DNA of 64,000 bases from Cochleicola gelatinilyticus. Its GTDB lineage: Bacteria > Bacteroidota > Bacteroidia > Flavobacteriales > Flavobacteriaceae. Location: the NCBI RefSeq assembly GCF_001637325.1, contig NZ_LRXL01000037.1, positions 1 to 64,000 on the forward strand. The letters are read 5' to 3'. Below are positions 18,681-27,988 of the stretch, one piece after another. The position numbers and the translations under genes were made by a program. Position 1 is the stretch's first letter, and each line of letters opens with the position of its first letter. The notes beneath the pieces were generated by a model. The model ran no database searches and had not been told where the DNA came from. It saw only the letters and a program-made list of their open reading frames with translations.

Positions 18681-19724
18681 ATGTATTTAAAAAAAATAGT
18701 AGTTGCCGTTGCTTTACTAGGGCTAGTTATCATGGCAGGGTTTGCTTGGTATGTTTATAACGCAGTATTTATCCCTAATACTGCATTTAATAATACGGAA
18801 GCACACATATATATTCCTAGCAATGCATCATTTTCTGAAGTTTTAGAAGAAGTAGCGCCGCTTTTAGAAGATATTGATTCTTTTGAAGCTGTTGCAAAAC
18901 GAAAAGGGTATAGCACCAATATAAGACCCGGACACTATATTATTAAAAAGGGAATGAATAATAATGACCTCGTTAACACCTTACGAAGTACGAATGTTCC
19001 GATTCAAGTAAAATTTAACAATCAAGAACGTTTAGAGGATCTTGCGGGGCATATTTCAAGACAGATTGAAGCGGATAGTGCTTCGTTGATTCAGACAATG
19101 CGAGAGTCTAAATTTCTTTCAAGCAATGGATTTTCTGAAGCGACTGCTCTTGCGATGTATATTCCTAACACCTACGAGTTTTATTGGAATAGTAGTGCTG
19201 AAACTTTTCGTGATAAAATGAAAACTGAATATAATCGCTTTTGGAATGAAACGAGAATAAATAAAGCTAATGCGTTGAATCTTACTAAAGTTCAAGTTAT
19301 GTCATTGGCTTCAATTGTACAAAAAGAAACAGCTAAAACCGACGAACGTCCACGGGTTGCTGGGGTTTATATAAATCGTTTAAAAAAAGGAATGCTTCTG
19401 CAAGCAGACCCGACTGTTATTTATGCAAAGAAAAAAGCAGAAAATGATTTCGATCAAGTGATTAAACGTGTGTTATATAAAGATCTTGAACTAGATTCTC
19501 CTTATAATACATATAAGTTTACAGGAGTTCCTCCTGGACCTATCGCAATGCCCGATATCACCTCTATAGATGGGGTGCTAAATTATGAAGACCATGATTA
19601 CCTTTATTTTGTAGCCAATGTTACAAATTTTGGATATCATAAATTTGCTAAAACATTAGCGCAACACAATCGTAATAAAGCCGAATATGTGCGTTGGGTG
19701 AATGCAAACGGCATTAACCGATAG
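18681..19724 (+). CDS. mltG: Endolytic murein transglycosylase MltG
   Basis: Cuts nascent glycan strands in the inner-membrane-facing periplasm, limiting strand length. 347 residues: one N-terminal membrane helix (about 5-27), a LysM-like region, and the YceG domain with catalytic Glu216 in VQKETAK, close to E. coli Glu218, followed by RVAGVYINRLKKGM and LQADPTVIYA, then SPYNTYKFTGVPPGPI. All family landmarks are present. It is the third gene of the dapF run, joining precursor supply and strand processing. Confidence 0.95.
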   Translation: MYLKKIVVAVALLGLVIMAGFAWYVYNAVFIPNTAFNNTEAHIYIPSNASFSEVLEEVAPLLEDIDSFEAVAKRKGYSTNIRPGHYIIKKGMNNNDLVNTLRSTNVPIQVKFNNQERLEDLAGHISRQIEADSASLIQTMRESKFLSSNGFSEATALAMYIPNTYEFYWNSSAETFRDKMKTEYNRFWNETRINKANALNLTKVQVMSLASIVQKETAKTDERPRVAGVYINRLKKGMLLQADPTVIYAKKKAENDFDQVIKRVLYKDLELDSPYNTYKFTGVPPGPIAMPDITSIDGVLNYEDHDYLYFVANVTNFGYHKFAKTLAQHNRNKAEYVRWVNANGINR

Positions 19725-20049
19725 AAATTTTTAAAACACATCTTCAAAATTTTATTTTATAAGATGTACAAAATGCATATAGTCGTTTTAATTTATCCAT
19801 TTATCGGAATAATGATTGTTCATGGTTAAGATGTTGATAACTATGAAGTTAAAAGTTGTTAATCTTCAATTTTAGAATCAAATCCTTTTTTATTTTTGCG
19901 CTTAACTTTATGTAGGAATTCCCCTCAATACGGGTGTGTTCTAATATTAACATTTTTTAACGGTCTGTAATTCAGATTTATAAAAAAAGGTGTATCTTTG
20001 CACGCCGAAATTTAGGTATGAAAATTCTCACCTAAAAGCAAAAATAGAT
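19725..20049. promoter_or_regulatory. Long AT-rich gap with two promoter-like elements and a leader hairpin
   Basis: No gene is visible in these 325 bases. Two exact TAnnTTTG elements on the plus strand (TATTTTTG at 19891-19898 and TATCTTTG at 19993-20000) could start the gene at 20050. The leader after the second contains a perfect 7-base hairpin, TTTAGGT/ACCTAAA (20011-20017 with 20030-20036), ending 14 bases before the start. The hairpin could affect translation or mRNA life; nothing links it to a known riboswitch. Confidence 0.45.
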
Positions 20050-20700
20050 ATGAAACGAAATCTTTTACAAGCAGTAGTTCTTCTTATCGTTACTATAGTA
20101 GTAGCTTCAGGATTTACCTATAAGAAGAAAGTAGATTTGTCACGGTTTAAAATAACCGAAGATGTGTATGTGTATCATGTTCCAACAGAAGAAGAGGTTT
20201 CTTTGTACCCAGAACCTGTCGCATTGCCACAATATCAATTATTTCTAGGTAAAACTTATTTGGGCTTTAAAGAAGCACTAGGGTTTAAAGAGTCAAGAGG
20301 TGATTACAGAATTGTTAATCAATTTGGTTATTTGGGAAAATACCAATTTGCACAGACAACTCTTCATATGATTGGTGTTTATAACACAGAAAATTTTATA
20401 AACGATACTAGTTTACAGGAGAGCGCCTTCGAAGCATACACTTCAAGAAACAAATGGATCTTACGTCGGGATATTAAAAGGTACCGGGGAAAATATATTG
20501 GAGGTGTAAAAGTGACAGAATCTGGAATATTAGCAGCAGCACATTTAGCTGGAGCAGGGAATGTCAAAAAATTTCTTCGCAGTGGAGGAACTATTGGGTT
20601 CAATGATGCTTTTGGAACTTCAATTAAATATTATTTAAAGAAATTTTCGGGATACGATACGTCTCATATCCCTGCAAATCAAAAGGCAAAAGTATTATAG
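20050..20700 (+). CDS. Small lysozyme-like exported protein (peptidoglycan-active?)
   Basis: 216 residues with an N-terminal hydrophobic segment (about 4-22) for export or anchoring. The region FKESRGDYRIVNQFGYLGKYQFA has the ES-x-G arrangement of soluble lytic transglycosylases (Glu about 81) and the glycine/tyrosine pattern of a lysozyme fold; AAAHLAGAGNVKKFLRSGG further on fits the same fold. Databases often call such flavobacterial proteins LysM or peptidoglycan-binding, but I see no LysM repeat. ATG at 20050 is preferred over the upstream GTG, which lies inside the promoter element. A weak hairpin terminator follows at 20725. Confidence 0.7.
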   Translation: MKRNLLQAVVLLIVTIVVASGFTYKKKVDLSRFKITEDVYVYHVPTEEEVSLYPEPVALPQYQLFLGKTYLGFKEALGFKESRGDYRIVNQFGYLGKYQFAQTTLHMIGVYNTENFINDTSLQESAFEAYTSRNKWILRRDIKRYRGKYIGGVKVTESGILAAAHLAGAGNVKKFLRSGGTIGFNDAFGTSIKYYLKKFSGYDTSHIPANQKAKVL

Positions 20701-20705
20701 CATTT

Positions 20706-21419
20706 TTACTTTTGAAGAATGAATAAGGTCGGTCTTTTATGGAGGTCGACCTTTGTTTTTTTCCACGTTTCTGCAGTAGCCGTTTTTATGTATTCTGAAG
20801 GCAATGTAATATCACAAGCCACACAGATCTTAGTTTGTGGATGTAACGTAGCAACTAAACTTTCTAGTAACTGATTGTTGCGGTACGGAGTTTCAATAAA
20901 GCTCTGCGACTGGTCTTCTTCGATCGAACGTCGCTCTAATTTTTTAATAGCTGTTTTACGTTCCGATTTATCGATTGGCAAATACCCATTAAAAGCAAAA
21001 TTTTGACCGTTAAATCCACTCGCCATCATTGCCATAAGAATCGAGGAGGGGCCAACTAGTGGTACTACTTTAATTCCTTTTCGATGTGCCTCAGCAACCA
21101 CACCAGCACCAGGGTCGGCAATACCAGGACAACCGGCATCCGATATTACACCAACATCATAACCCTCTAAACATGGTGTTAGCATTTTGGGAATATCTTC
21201 TTCATTAGTAAACTTGTTAATCATTTCCAGTTTTAAATCTGGTTGTGATTTACGTGGAACGATACTCTTAATAAAACGTCTTGCATTTTTTTCATGTTCT
21301 ACAATGTAATAATCGATGTGTTCCACTGCTTTCTTAACCAAAAGCGGTAAAACTTCTAGAGGTGGAGTTTCTCCTAGGGTGCAGGGTATAAGATATAGAT
21401 TTCCTTTTTGGGGCTGCAT
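20706..21419 (-). CDS. SAM-dependent methyltransferase, RsmI-like
   Basis: A 237-residue tetrapyrrole-methylase-fold enzyme related to RsmI, which 2'-O-methylates C1402 of 16S rRNA. Visible: NLYLIPCTLGE at the start, the VGVISDAGCPGIADPGA glycine-rich loop, KVVPLVGPSSILMAMMASG, and IETPYRNNQLLESL. It lacks the small C-terminal domain of E. coli RsmI (286 residues), as is common in Bacteroidota, so the exact target is less certain. It ends convergently with the gene at 20050, six bases apart. Confidence 0.85.
   Translation of the reverse strand: MQPQKGNLYLIPCTLGETPPLEVLPLLVKKAVEHIDYYIVEHEKNARRFIKSIVPRKSQPDLKLEMINKFTNEEDIPKMLTPCLEGYDVGVISDAGCPGIADPGAGVVAEAHRKGIKVVPLVGPSSILMAMMASGFNGQNFAFNGYLPIDKSERKTAIKKLERRSIEEDQSQSFIETPYRNNQLLESLVATLHPQTKICVACDITLPSEYIKTATAETWKKTKVDLHKRPTLFILQK
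20725..20762 (+). terminator. Possible terminator after lysozyme-like gene
   Basis: Stem AAGGTCG/CGACCTT (20725-20731 with 20747-20753) followed on the plus strand by TTTGTTTTTTT. It lies inside the 3' end of the convergent methyltransferase gene, so coding constraint may produce part of the pattern. Confidence 0.4.
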
Positions 21420-21426
21420 AAGTACG

Positions 21427-22809
21427 TTATTGAATGAGTAATTTCTTCACCTGCGTGTCTCCAGCTTCGGAAGTGATTTTTACCAAATATATTCCATTGC
21501 TAAAACCTGACAGAGAAATTTCCTTATTAGTTGTAGAAATTGCTTCTTCAGAAAACAATAAGCTCCCTTTTAAGTCGAAAATTGAAATAGAACGAACACG
21601 CTCATTTTTAAAATTCAGTATAACCTTATCTGAAGCTGGGTTAGGAATAAGTGAAAAGTCTTCTGTTGTAAATTCAGAAGTGGATAATGTTTCCGAAGTA
21701 ACTCGATAAATAGTTCCGCCAAGGCTTAAAATGTATAATTCCTTATTTACATCCTCTCCAAAGGATACCCAGTTGTTTCCTCCAAAAGTTTCTTGTTCAG
21801 TTAAATTGCCTTCAGCGTCTACAGTCCCTATAAGTCCACTGCAATAATCTGCGAAAAAGTAGAGTCCGTAATTTTCGGGAAATGCACTTCCTCTATAAAC
21901 ATAGCCTCCTGTAATAGAACAATGAGGGGATCCGCCTGCAGAAGAATATTGTGCAATAGGAAAGGTGAGGGTGCTGTCATCAGGGCAATTGGCTGTATTA
22001 AATGGGGCATTTCCTTCATAGCATCGCCATCCATAATTTAAGCCTGCTTGAGTAGCTGATGCTCTGTCTATTTCTTCTACAGCACCTTGCCCTACATCTC
22101 CGATCCATAAATCATTTGTTTCAGAATCGAATGAAAATTTCCACGGATTTCTTAATCCGTACGCCCAAATCTCGTTACGTCCGTCTGGATCTGCTATAAA
22201 CGGATTGTCTGCAGGTATTCCATAATTATTTCCATCGGATGGGTTATCCACATCAATACGTAATAATTTCCCTAAAAGTAACAAACGATTTTGTGCGCGA
22301 TTATCTGTGTCTCCACTACCTCCACCATCTCCAGATGATATATAAAGATATCCGTCGGCACCAAAAGCCATACATCCTCCATTATGATTTCCAGAAGGTT
22401 GGATGTAGTCTATAATATCTAATTCTGAATTAGGGTCGGCTATATTTGCATCGCCAGCGCTTACATTAAAACGGGATACTTGGGTATTGCCATTTGTATC
22501 GATATAATTCACATAGAAAAATCCATTTGAAGCATATTCTGGGTGAAAGGCAAGTCCTAGTAATCCACGTTCGTTTCCAGTTGAGATCTGACCGCTGAGG
22601 TTTAGAAACGGTGTTGGCAATACAGATCCATCGGCATCAATAACTTTAATTAACCCTCCTTGTTCCACGACAAATAGACGTTCATCTCCAGCATGTTGAA
22701 GGTTGACAGGGCTATTAAAATCACTTTTAAATAATTCTATAGATATTTCTTGAGCCAAAAGAGAGTAAAAGGGTAACATGCATAATAGCAAAGGGACTAA
22801 TTTTTTCAT
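21427..22809 (-). CDS. PQQ-dependent sugar dehydrogenase-like protein, T9SS-sorted
   Basis: 460 residues: signal peptide (1-19, cut near LLAQ), a six-bladed propeller of the soluble glucose/sorbosone dehydrogenase type (GLLGLAFHPEY, SGNHNGGCMAFGADGYLYISSGDGG, WAYGLRNPWKFSFD motifs), then a type A T9SS sorting domain (about the last 75 residues, SLIPNPASDKVIL, ending in KKLLIQ). It should be secreted and anchored on the cell surface, oxidising sugars or alcohols if it carries PQQ; the substrate and cofactor use cannot be read. It lies 7 bases upstream of the methyltransferase gene on the same strand. Confidence 0.88.
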   Translation of the reverse strand: MKKLVPLLLCMLPFYSLLAQEISIELFKSDFNSPVNLQHAGDERLFVVEQGGLIKVIDADGSVLPTPFLNLSGQISTGNERGLLGLAFHPEYASNGFFYVNYIDTNGNTQVSRFNVSAGDANIADPNSELDIIDYIQPSGNHNGGCMAFGADGYLYISSGDGGGSGDTDNRAQNRLLLLGKLLRIDVDNPSDGNNYGIPADNPFIADPDGRNEIWAYGLRNPWKFSFDSETNDLWIGDVGQGAVEEIDRASATQAGLNYGWRCYEGNAPFNTANCPDDSTLTFPIAQYSSAGGSPHCSITGGYVYRGSAFPENYGLYFFADYCSGLIGTVDAEGNLTEQETFGGNNWVSFGEDVNKELYILSLGGTIYRVTSETLSTSEFTTEDFSLIPNPASDKVILNFKNERVRSISIFDLKGSLLFSEEAISTTNKEISLSGFSNGIYLVKITSEAGDTQVKKLLIQ

Positions 22810-22845
22810 AGCGAGAAGTATTTTTTTAAAAGTAATGAAATATTA

Positions 22846-23298
22846 TTACAATCTGCGTGCAATCGATTCACAGGCTTGATCTAACATATTGTAAACATTT
22901 GCAAAACCAGCATCTCCTCCATAGTAAGGATCTGGAACATCGACATTCTCTCCAGGAAAAAGTTCGTCTAAAATGCGTTGTACCTTTTTCTTTTCAGCTT
23001 CTGTGTTTGCTAATTTAATAACGTCTTTGTAATTGCTGTTATCCATCACAAAAATATGATCATAGATCTCAAAATCGTAAGTGGAGAATTGTTTCCCGCG
23101 TTGATTTGTGATATCAAGACCGTTTTCTTTTGCAATTTCGATACTTCTTGGATCGGGAAGATCGCCTACGTGCCATCCGCCAGTTCCAGCAGATTGCACT
23201 TCGAATTTAGAAAGGTCAAGTTTCGATTTTAAAATGCCTTCAGCTAAAGGAGATCGACAGATATTTCCTAAGCATACCATAAGTATCTTTGTTTTCAT
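22846..23298 (-). CDS. Low-molecular-weight protein-tyrosine phosphatase
   Basis: 150 residues with the P-loop VCLGNICRSPLAEG (nucleophile Cys9, Arg15: C-x5-R) and the general-acid Asp in VPDPYYGG near residue 118. Such phosphatases remove phosphate from tyrosine in bacterial kinases or arsenate-type substrates; the partner here is unknown, and no polysaccharide tyrosine kinase is adjacent. The ATG at 23298 gives the usual short N-terminus; the upstream in-frame ATG at 23313 would add five residues. It lies between dnaA and the sugar dehydrogenase on the same strand. Confidence 0.9.
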   Translation of the reverse strand: MKTKILMVCLGNICRSPLAEGILKSKLDLSKFEVQSAGTGGWHVGDLPDPRSIEIAKENGLDITNQRGKQFSTYDFEIYDHIFVMDNSNYKDVIKLANTEAEKKKVQRILDELFPGENVDVPDPYYGGDAGFANVYNMLDQACESIARRL

Positions 23299-23346
23299 TT
23301 CTGAAAAGTACAAATTAAAATGAAAATTTCCGAAGGAATAAAAAGG

Positions 23347-24777
23347 TTAGAGCGTCAATTTTTTATTGAGGTCTTCTACGTATTTTCTGAATTGCTTATC
23401 GGTACTTGAAAGATTGTCAACTGTTTTACATGCATGCAAAACTGTTGCATGGTCTCGTTGCCCAATTTGAGAGCCAATTGAAGCCAAGGATGCTTTTGTA
23501 AATTTCTTCGCAAAGAACATTGCTAACTGACGCGCCTGTACGATATGTCGCTTTCGCGTTTTAGACTGAAGCGTATCCACATCCATTTGAAAGTATTCAC
23601 TAACTACTTTTTGAATATAGTCGATAGAGACTTCGCGTTTAGTATGCTTTACATAATTGTCTACGATCTTTTTAGCAAGTTCGATCGTAATGTCTTTTTT
23701 GTTGAAAGAAGAATGAGCGATTAAAGAAATAATTGCGCCTTCTAGTTCACGAATATTTGTCTTAATATTATTGGCTAAGAACTCAACAATATCTTCTGGC
23801 ATTTCAACACCGTCACGATATAGTTTGTTTTTAATAATTGCAACACGTGTATCGTAATCTGGGTGATTTAATTCTGCAGAAAGCCCCCATTTAAATCGAG
23901 ATAATAAGCGTTGCTCAATGTCGATCATATCAACCGGAGCCTTATCACTAGTTAAAATAACTTGCTTTCCATTTTGATGTAAATGGTTAAATATATGGAA
24001 GAATACATCTTGAGTTCCTGCCTTTCCTGAAAGTAGTTGAATGTCATCCACAATTAGTACATCGATGATCTGATAAAAATGAATAAAATCGTTTCGATTG
24101 TTCTTCTTAACCGATTCAATGTACTGTTGCGTAAATTTTTCAGCAGAGATATATAAAACGGTTTTCTCTGGGTATTTATCTTTAATTTCTACACCAATAG
24201 CATGTGCTAAATGCGTTTTACCTAAACCAACGCCTCCAAATATAAGCAATGGATTAAAAGAGGTTCCCCCTGGTTTATTTGCTACTGCGAGACCAGCGGA
24301 ACGTGCCAAACGATTCGACTCTCCTTCTAAAAAATTATCGAAATTATAACTCGGGTTTAATTGCGATTCGATTTTTACATTTCGAATGCCAGGTATGATA
24401 AAAGGATTTTTAAGTTCTGGACTTTTATTCTTCAAAGGAACATCAACTTCTTGAGAAGATTGATAATTGCTCCGATTCGAACTTGGAATTTTTTCTGTGA
24501 AAGGTTGTTTATTTCCGTAGGTATTTTCCATTTTGATGATGTACACCAATTTGGCAGAAGTACCTAACTCTTTCGTTAATGCTACTTTTAATAATTTCAC
24601 ATAATGTTCTTCGAGCCATTCGTAAAAAAATTTACTGGGGACCTGAATGCTTAACGCATTGTCGGTAAGCTTTACAGCTTTTATTGGTTCGAACCAAGTT
24701 TTGTACGCTTGTGAAGTTATGTTATCTTCAATAAAGGACAAACAATTGTTCCAAACCGATTCCGCAGTTTTGCTCAT
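23347..24777 (-). CDS. dnaA: Chromosomal replication initiator DnaA
   Basis: Binds DnaA boxes at oriC and opens the duplex in an ATP-dependent way. 476 residues: N-terminal domain (1-90), a linker rich in Ser/Lys/Asn, AAA+ domain with Walker A GGVGLGKTHLAHA and Walker B VLIVDDIQLL, sensor segment RLLSRFKWGL, and the C-terminal DNA-binding domain with the signature RDHATVLHACKTV. It stands alone without dnaN, as is normal in Bacteroidota. No cluster of DnaA boxes (TTATCCACA type) was seen in the 200 bases upstream, so the origin is probably not here. Confidence 0.97.
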   Translation of the reverse strand: MSKTAESVWNNCLSFIEDNITSQAYKTWFEPIKAVKLTDNALSIQVPSKFFYEWLEEHYVKLLKVALTKELGTSAKLVYIIKMENTYGNKQPFTEKIPSSNRSNYQSSQEVDVPLKNKSPELKNPFIIPGIRNVKIESQLNPSYNFDNFLEGESNRLARSAGLAVANKPGGTSFNPLLIFGGVGLGKTHLAHAIGVEIKDKYPEKTVLYISAEKFTQQYIESVKKNNRNDFIHFYQIIDVLIVDDIQLLSGKAGTQDVFFHIFNHLHQNGKQVILTSDKAPVDMIDIEQRLLSRFKWGLSAELNHPDYDTRVAIIKNKLYRDGVEMPEDIVEFLANNIKTNIRELEGAIISLIAHSSFNKKDITIELAKKIVDNYVKHTKREVSIDYIQKVVSEYFQMDVDTLQSKTRKRHIVQARQLAMFFAKKFTKASLASIGSQIGQRDHATVLHACKTVDNLSSTDKQFRKYVEDLNKKLTL

Positions 24778-24981
24778 AGTAATTATTGAAATTATTAGTT
24801 AGTTTTTTGAATTGATCAAGAAATAAAAAGTGCAGACACTAAACAGTTTCTTAATGGTGCAAATATGTGAACAAAAAAATGAAAAAAAAAACGGTTTGGG
24901 TATTGAATTTCTTATTTTTTTTACGCATACTTCATTATCGTTAAAGCTACGAAAAAAGTTCCTTTTTAAAGACCAAACGCC

Positions 24982-25380
24982 GTGAAAAAAAATCTTACAA
25001 AATTAAGAGTTAGATATGCAGAAACCGACCAAATGAGAGTTGTTTACCATGGAAATTATGCACAATATTTAGAACAAGGACGCACCGAATGGCTAAGAGA
25101 ATTGGGGCTTTCGTACAAATGGATGGAAGAAAATAACATACAACTCCCAGTAATAAACCTACAAATTAATTTTAAGCTTCCAGCACGGTATGACGATGTT
25201 ATTTGCATTACAACTAGGCTTAAGGAAATTCCTACAATTCGAATTTCATTTGAGTATGAAATTCATAATCAAAGCAATGAACTTTTAGTAACCGCATCTA
25301 CCGATTTAGTATTTATAAATACCACTACAAATAAGCTCATGAGAGCCCCTAATTTTTTGTTAGAAAAACTAGTAAAATAG
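24982..25380 (+). CDS. Acyl-CoA thioesterase, YbgC/4HBT family
   Basis: A 132-residue hotdog-fold thioesterase: LRVRYAETDQMRVVYHGNYAQYLEQGRTEWLRELG contains the catalytic Asp of the 4-hydroxybenzoyl-CoA thioesterase/YbgC group and the helix that carries it. It hydrolyses acyl-CoA or acyl-ACP thioesters; the natural substrate is unknown. GTG is the start (24982); no ATG lies upstream in frame nearby. It is divergent from dnaA, with about 200 AT-rich bases between them. Confidence 0.9.
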   Translation: MKKNLTKLRVRYAETDQMRVVYHGNYAQYLEQGRTEWLRELGLSYKWMEENNIQLPVINLQINFKLPARYDDVICITTRLKEIPTIRISFEYEIHNQSNELLVTASTDLVFINTTTNKLMRAPNFLLEKLVK

Positions 25381-25446
25381 TTAAACAGATTTTTAAATTA
25401 ATAAAATAAATTATGGGGGATCATTTTCATTTTATCCTCACATTAT

Positions 25447-26253
25447 TTAAAGATATTGATCGATTCCTTTGTCAATGTAGGTGAGTTGCTTTTCGGTTGT
25501 TTCTTTTTCAATTATCCGGTTTATCTCAATGTGACTTTTATTTTGCTCATGATGGTAAATATGATAGGCGATTCCTTTAAATTTTAAGCGTTTTCCCTGC
25601 ACCCCATTATTTATCATTCGCTGGATCATTTCACTATCGTCGATACCCCAACCCGTAAGCGATTCGTTAAAACCATTCACTTTTATAAAATCTTCTCGCC
25701 AGAACGACATATTACAGCCACGTAACTTTGAGGAGCGTTCGTTTTCTTTTTTGCGATTATTGGCTAGTAATGGAATACGAAGGGTACGTCCTCTTTTTTT
25801 TATCCCACTGGAAAACAAATTAAAATGAAGTTGTTTTTTTTTGAAAAGTGTTTCCAAGTACGATTCTTGAATATTCACTCGGCTTCCGTATAAAAAAGTA
25901 TTCTTTTCGGCAAGCGAGAGATGGTCTTTAACAAAATCCTTATGCATGATTATATCTCCATCGATCTCTACAATGTATTCATAGTTTGCACTAGCAATCG
26001 CCTTGTTCATGATTGCAGGCTTCTGATTTTTGTTGTCCTCATGCCATATATGATGGAGTGGAACCGGAAAATCTTTTTGAAATTTTTTAATCAGTTCGGT
26101 GGTTTCTTTCCGGGAGCCATCATCGGCAACGATCACTTCATCGGGAAGGTGTGTTTGGTGTTTGGCACTTAATAATAGCAATTCTAAAGCCTCAGGCCAA
26201 TTGTACGTTGGAGTAACGAGCGAACATTTCGGAAAGGCAGTGTCAGATTTCAT
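25447..26253 (-). CDS. Glycosyltransferase family 2, type with C-terminal GT7/27-like segment
   Basis: 268 residues: SLVTPTYNWPEALELLLLS start, EVIVADDGSRKET, the DxD motif in IVEIDGDIIMHKDF, and RGCNMSFWREDFIKVNGFNE with GIDDSEMIQRMINNG, the C-terminal acceptor-side motif seen in galactosyltransferase-like enzymes. It transfers a sugar from a nucleotide donor, probably to lipooligosaccharide or another surface glycan. The ATG at 26253 is chosen because it avoids overlap with the upstream gene, whose stop is at 26265. Third of three consecutive minus-strand glycosyltransferases. Confidence 0.88.
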   Translation of the reverse strand: MKSDTAFPKCSLVTPTYNWPEALELLLLSAKHQTHLPDEVIVADDGSRKETTELIKKFQKDFPVPLHHIWHEDNKNQKPAIMNKAIASANYEYIVEIDGDIIMHKDFVKDHLSLAEKNTFLYGSRVNIQESYLETLFKKKQLHFNLFSSGIKKRGRTLRIPLLANNRKKENERSSKLRGCNMSFWREDFIKVNGFNESLTGWGIDDSEMIQRMINNGVQGKRLKFKGIAYHIYHHEQNKSHIEINRIIEKETTEKQLTYIDKGIDQYL

Positions 26254-26264
26254 ACGTTTCAAAA

Positions 26265-27029
26265 TTAGTTTAATTTTCGGTACAACAACCACAGATTTAC
26301 GTACCGTTTAAAAACTCCAAAAGCACTCACATACGCCAAGATAAATCCTTCTTTTCCGTCTAAAATCCCTAGTTTTATAAAATACTGATGCACAAACCGC
26401 CACCAGGGACGTACAATAAAATGATAATAAGTTGGTTTCTTTTTCTTTTCGTACAGCATATTGCCTTGCAGTTCGCTGTAACGATGGATCTTTACGGTAT
26501 AGGCGTCAAACGATTTGTACGTATAATGCGGAAGTGATTCCCGAAGCGTTGCAGTAGCACCATCAACTTCAAGGGTTTCGTGGACTAATTGATCGTTGTA
26601 CCGACCGTGTTTTTTTTGAAATACCCGAATCACCGAATCATTCTGCATCCCGCTGTATTTAATACGTTTGTTCATAAAGTAGAAGTCACGATCTACGAAA
26701 AATGCAACTTCTTTGGGGTTAGCGGCAATCGTTGTCTGAATTTCTTCGGAAAGCGCCGGCGTTACAATTTCATCGAGATCAAAAAAGATGATCCAGTCAT
26801 GACTTGCTTTTGAAAGTGCAAAGTTTTTCTGTGCAGAAAAGTTATCGAAGGTCCGTTGGAAGACGGTTACATTTTTATAAGCAGCGGCAAGTTCTACTGT
26901 TTTATCACTACTATAAGAATCTACAATCACGATCTCATCCGCAAACGAAACGCTATCAATGTAACTTTCAATAGAAGCTGCTTCATTTAGGGTAATGGCA
27001 AGTGCCGTAATTTTCGGGATGGTTTTCAA
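26265..27029 (-). CDS. Glycosyltransferase family 2 (WaaE/KdtX-like)
   Basis: 254 residues: ITALAITLNEAASIESYI, DEIVIVDSYSSDKT, VFQRTFDNFSAQKNFAL, DWIIFFDLDEIVTP (the DxD donor/metal site). This is the pattern of WaaE/KdtX-type transferases that add a glucose or heptose-linked sugar to lipopolysaccharide core. Its closest relative in the window is the next gene upstream (27138-27875), sharing the same motif order; the pair probably arose by duplication. C-terminal region has a membrane-leaning HQYFIKLGILDGKEGF segment common to the group. Confidence 0.88.
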   Translation of the reverse strand: MKTIPKITALAITLNEAASIESYIDSVSFADEIVIVDSYSSDKTVELAAAYKNVTVFQRTFDNFSAQKNFALSKASHDWIIFFDLDEIVTPALSEEIQTTIAANPKEVAFFVDRDFYFMNKRIKYSGMQNDSVIRVFQKKHGRYNDQLVHETLEVDGATATLRESLPHYTYKSFDAYTVKIHRYSELQGNMLYEKKKKPTYYHFIVRPWWRFVHQYFIKLGILDGKEGFILAYVSAFGVFKRYVNLWLLYRKLN

Positions 27030-27137
27030 TCGGTTTTATTCGTTTCAGCAAAAATACGTAATTCAAGATTCAGAAGGGGATTCATAGTTTTAAGATTCAG
27101 TACAAAAATTAATTACAGTTTTTTTATACTGCACACG

Positions 27138-27875
27138 CTATCGCATGCCTTTATTAAGTAGCATTAATTTCACATACCTCGAAAAAACACCATACGCATT
27201 TACTGCGGCAACCGTCATTCCCGGGACGCCGTCGCGAAAGCCTCCTTTTAAAATAAAAGAACTAAAGAAGCGATACATGGGTTTAAAGAATAAATGAAAC
27301 CATGTGACCTGCTTATTTTTATTCTGTAACTGCTCCGCTTGAAACCAAGCATACGATTCTTTTTTAGCGATGTAATTGTTCAATCCTTTGTAGGTATAAT
27401 GAAGCATTTTGTGGGTAAGCTTTCCAACGCTTCCTTCACAATGCAATTTCTCATGAACCAATCCTGAAAAATGAGCATTTTCTCTTTTTACCAGTCGCAA
27501 TACATCGTCGCTATGATGATAAAGAAAACGATTCATATAAAAATGCGGAAAATTAATTTTGTACCCGCCGTGTTTGGGAGCTGCGATGGTCGCTTTTATT
27601 TCTGCTTCCAACGAATGGGTAACACGCTCGTCTGCATCTAAAAAAAGTACCCAGTCACAGGTTGCATGCTCCAAGGCATAATTTTTTTGATTGGAAAAAT
27701 TATCAAATTCCCGTTGCACTACTTTCGTAACCAAAGGTGTCGCAATCGCTACAGTCTCATCGGTACTATACGAATCGATTAGGATGATCTCATCGGCAAA
27801 GGCAACCGAACGAATCGCATCTTCAATAAAAGCTGCTTCATTAAAAGAAGGAATAATAACAGATAACGTCGCCAT
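27138..27875 (-). CDS. Glycosyltransferase family 2 (WaaE/KdtX-like), paralogue
   Basis: 245 residues, with LSVIIPSFNEAAFIEDAI, DEIILIDSYSTDET, VVQREFDNFSNQKNYAL and DWVLFLDADERVTH (DxD). Parallels the gene at 26265-27029 in every motif, with HLFFKPMYRFFSSFILKGGFRDG near the end; a duplicated pair with presumably different acceptors. The start ATG at 27875 gives the normal short N-terminus. About 110 bases separate it from the downstream paralogue; the upstream side is divergent from the gene at 27989. Confidence 0.88.
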   Translation of the reverse strand: MATLSVIIPSFNEAAFIEDAIRSVAFADEIILIDSYSTDETVAIATPLVTKVVQREFDNFSNQKNYALEHATCDWVLFLDADERVTHSLEAEIKATIAAPKHGGYKINFPHFYMNRFLYHHSDDVLRLVKRENAHFSGLVHEKLHCEGSVGKLTHKMLHYTYKGLNNYIAKKESYAWFQAEQLQNKNKQVTWFHLFFKPMYRFFSSFILKGGFRDGVPGMTVAAVNAYGVFSRYVKLMLLNKGMR

Positions 27876-27975
27876 GATACAAACTTAGGAAATGTCTTCC
27901 ATATAATCTTCGTGCCTATTAGAACTTTCCGTAGTGCATTTAAAAGCCAACGAATGGAAACAACCGAAATACTAC

Positions 27976-27983
27976 TATATTTG
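27976..27983 (+). promoter_or_regulatory. TAnnTTTG promoter element for plus-strand glycosyltransferases
   Basis: TATATTTG ends 5 bases before the ATG at 27989, implying an extremely short leader for the first of two plus-strand glycosyltransferase genes. Confidence 0.5.
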
Positions 27984-27988
27984 TACCA

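Noticed and set aside
24778-24981. Replication origin beside dnaA
   Set aside because: No group of DnaA boxes and no clear unwinding-element pattern beyond general AT richness; in Bacteroidota dnaA need not be at oriC.
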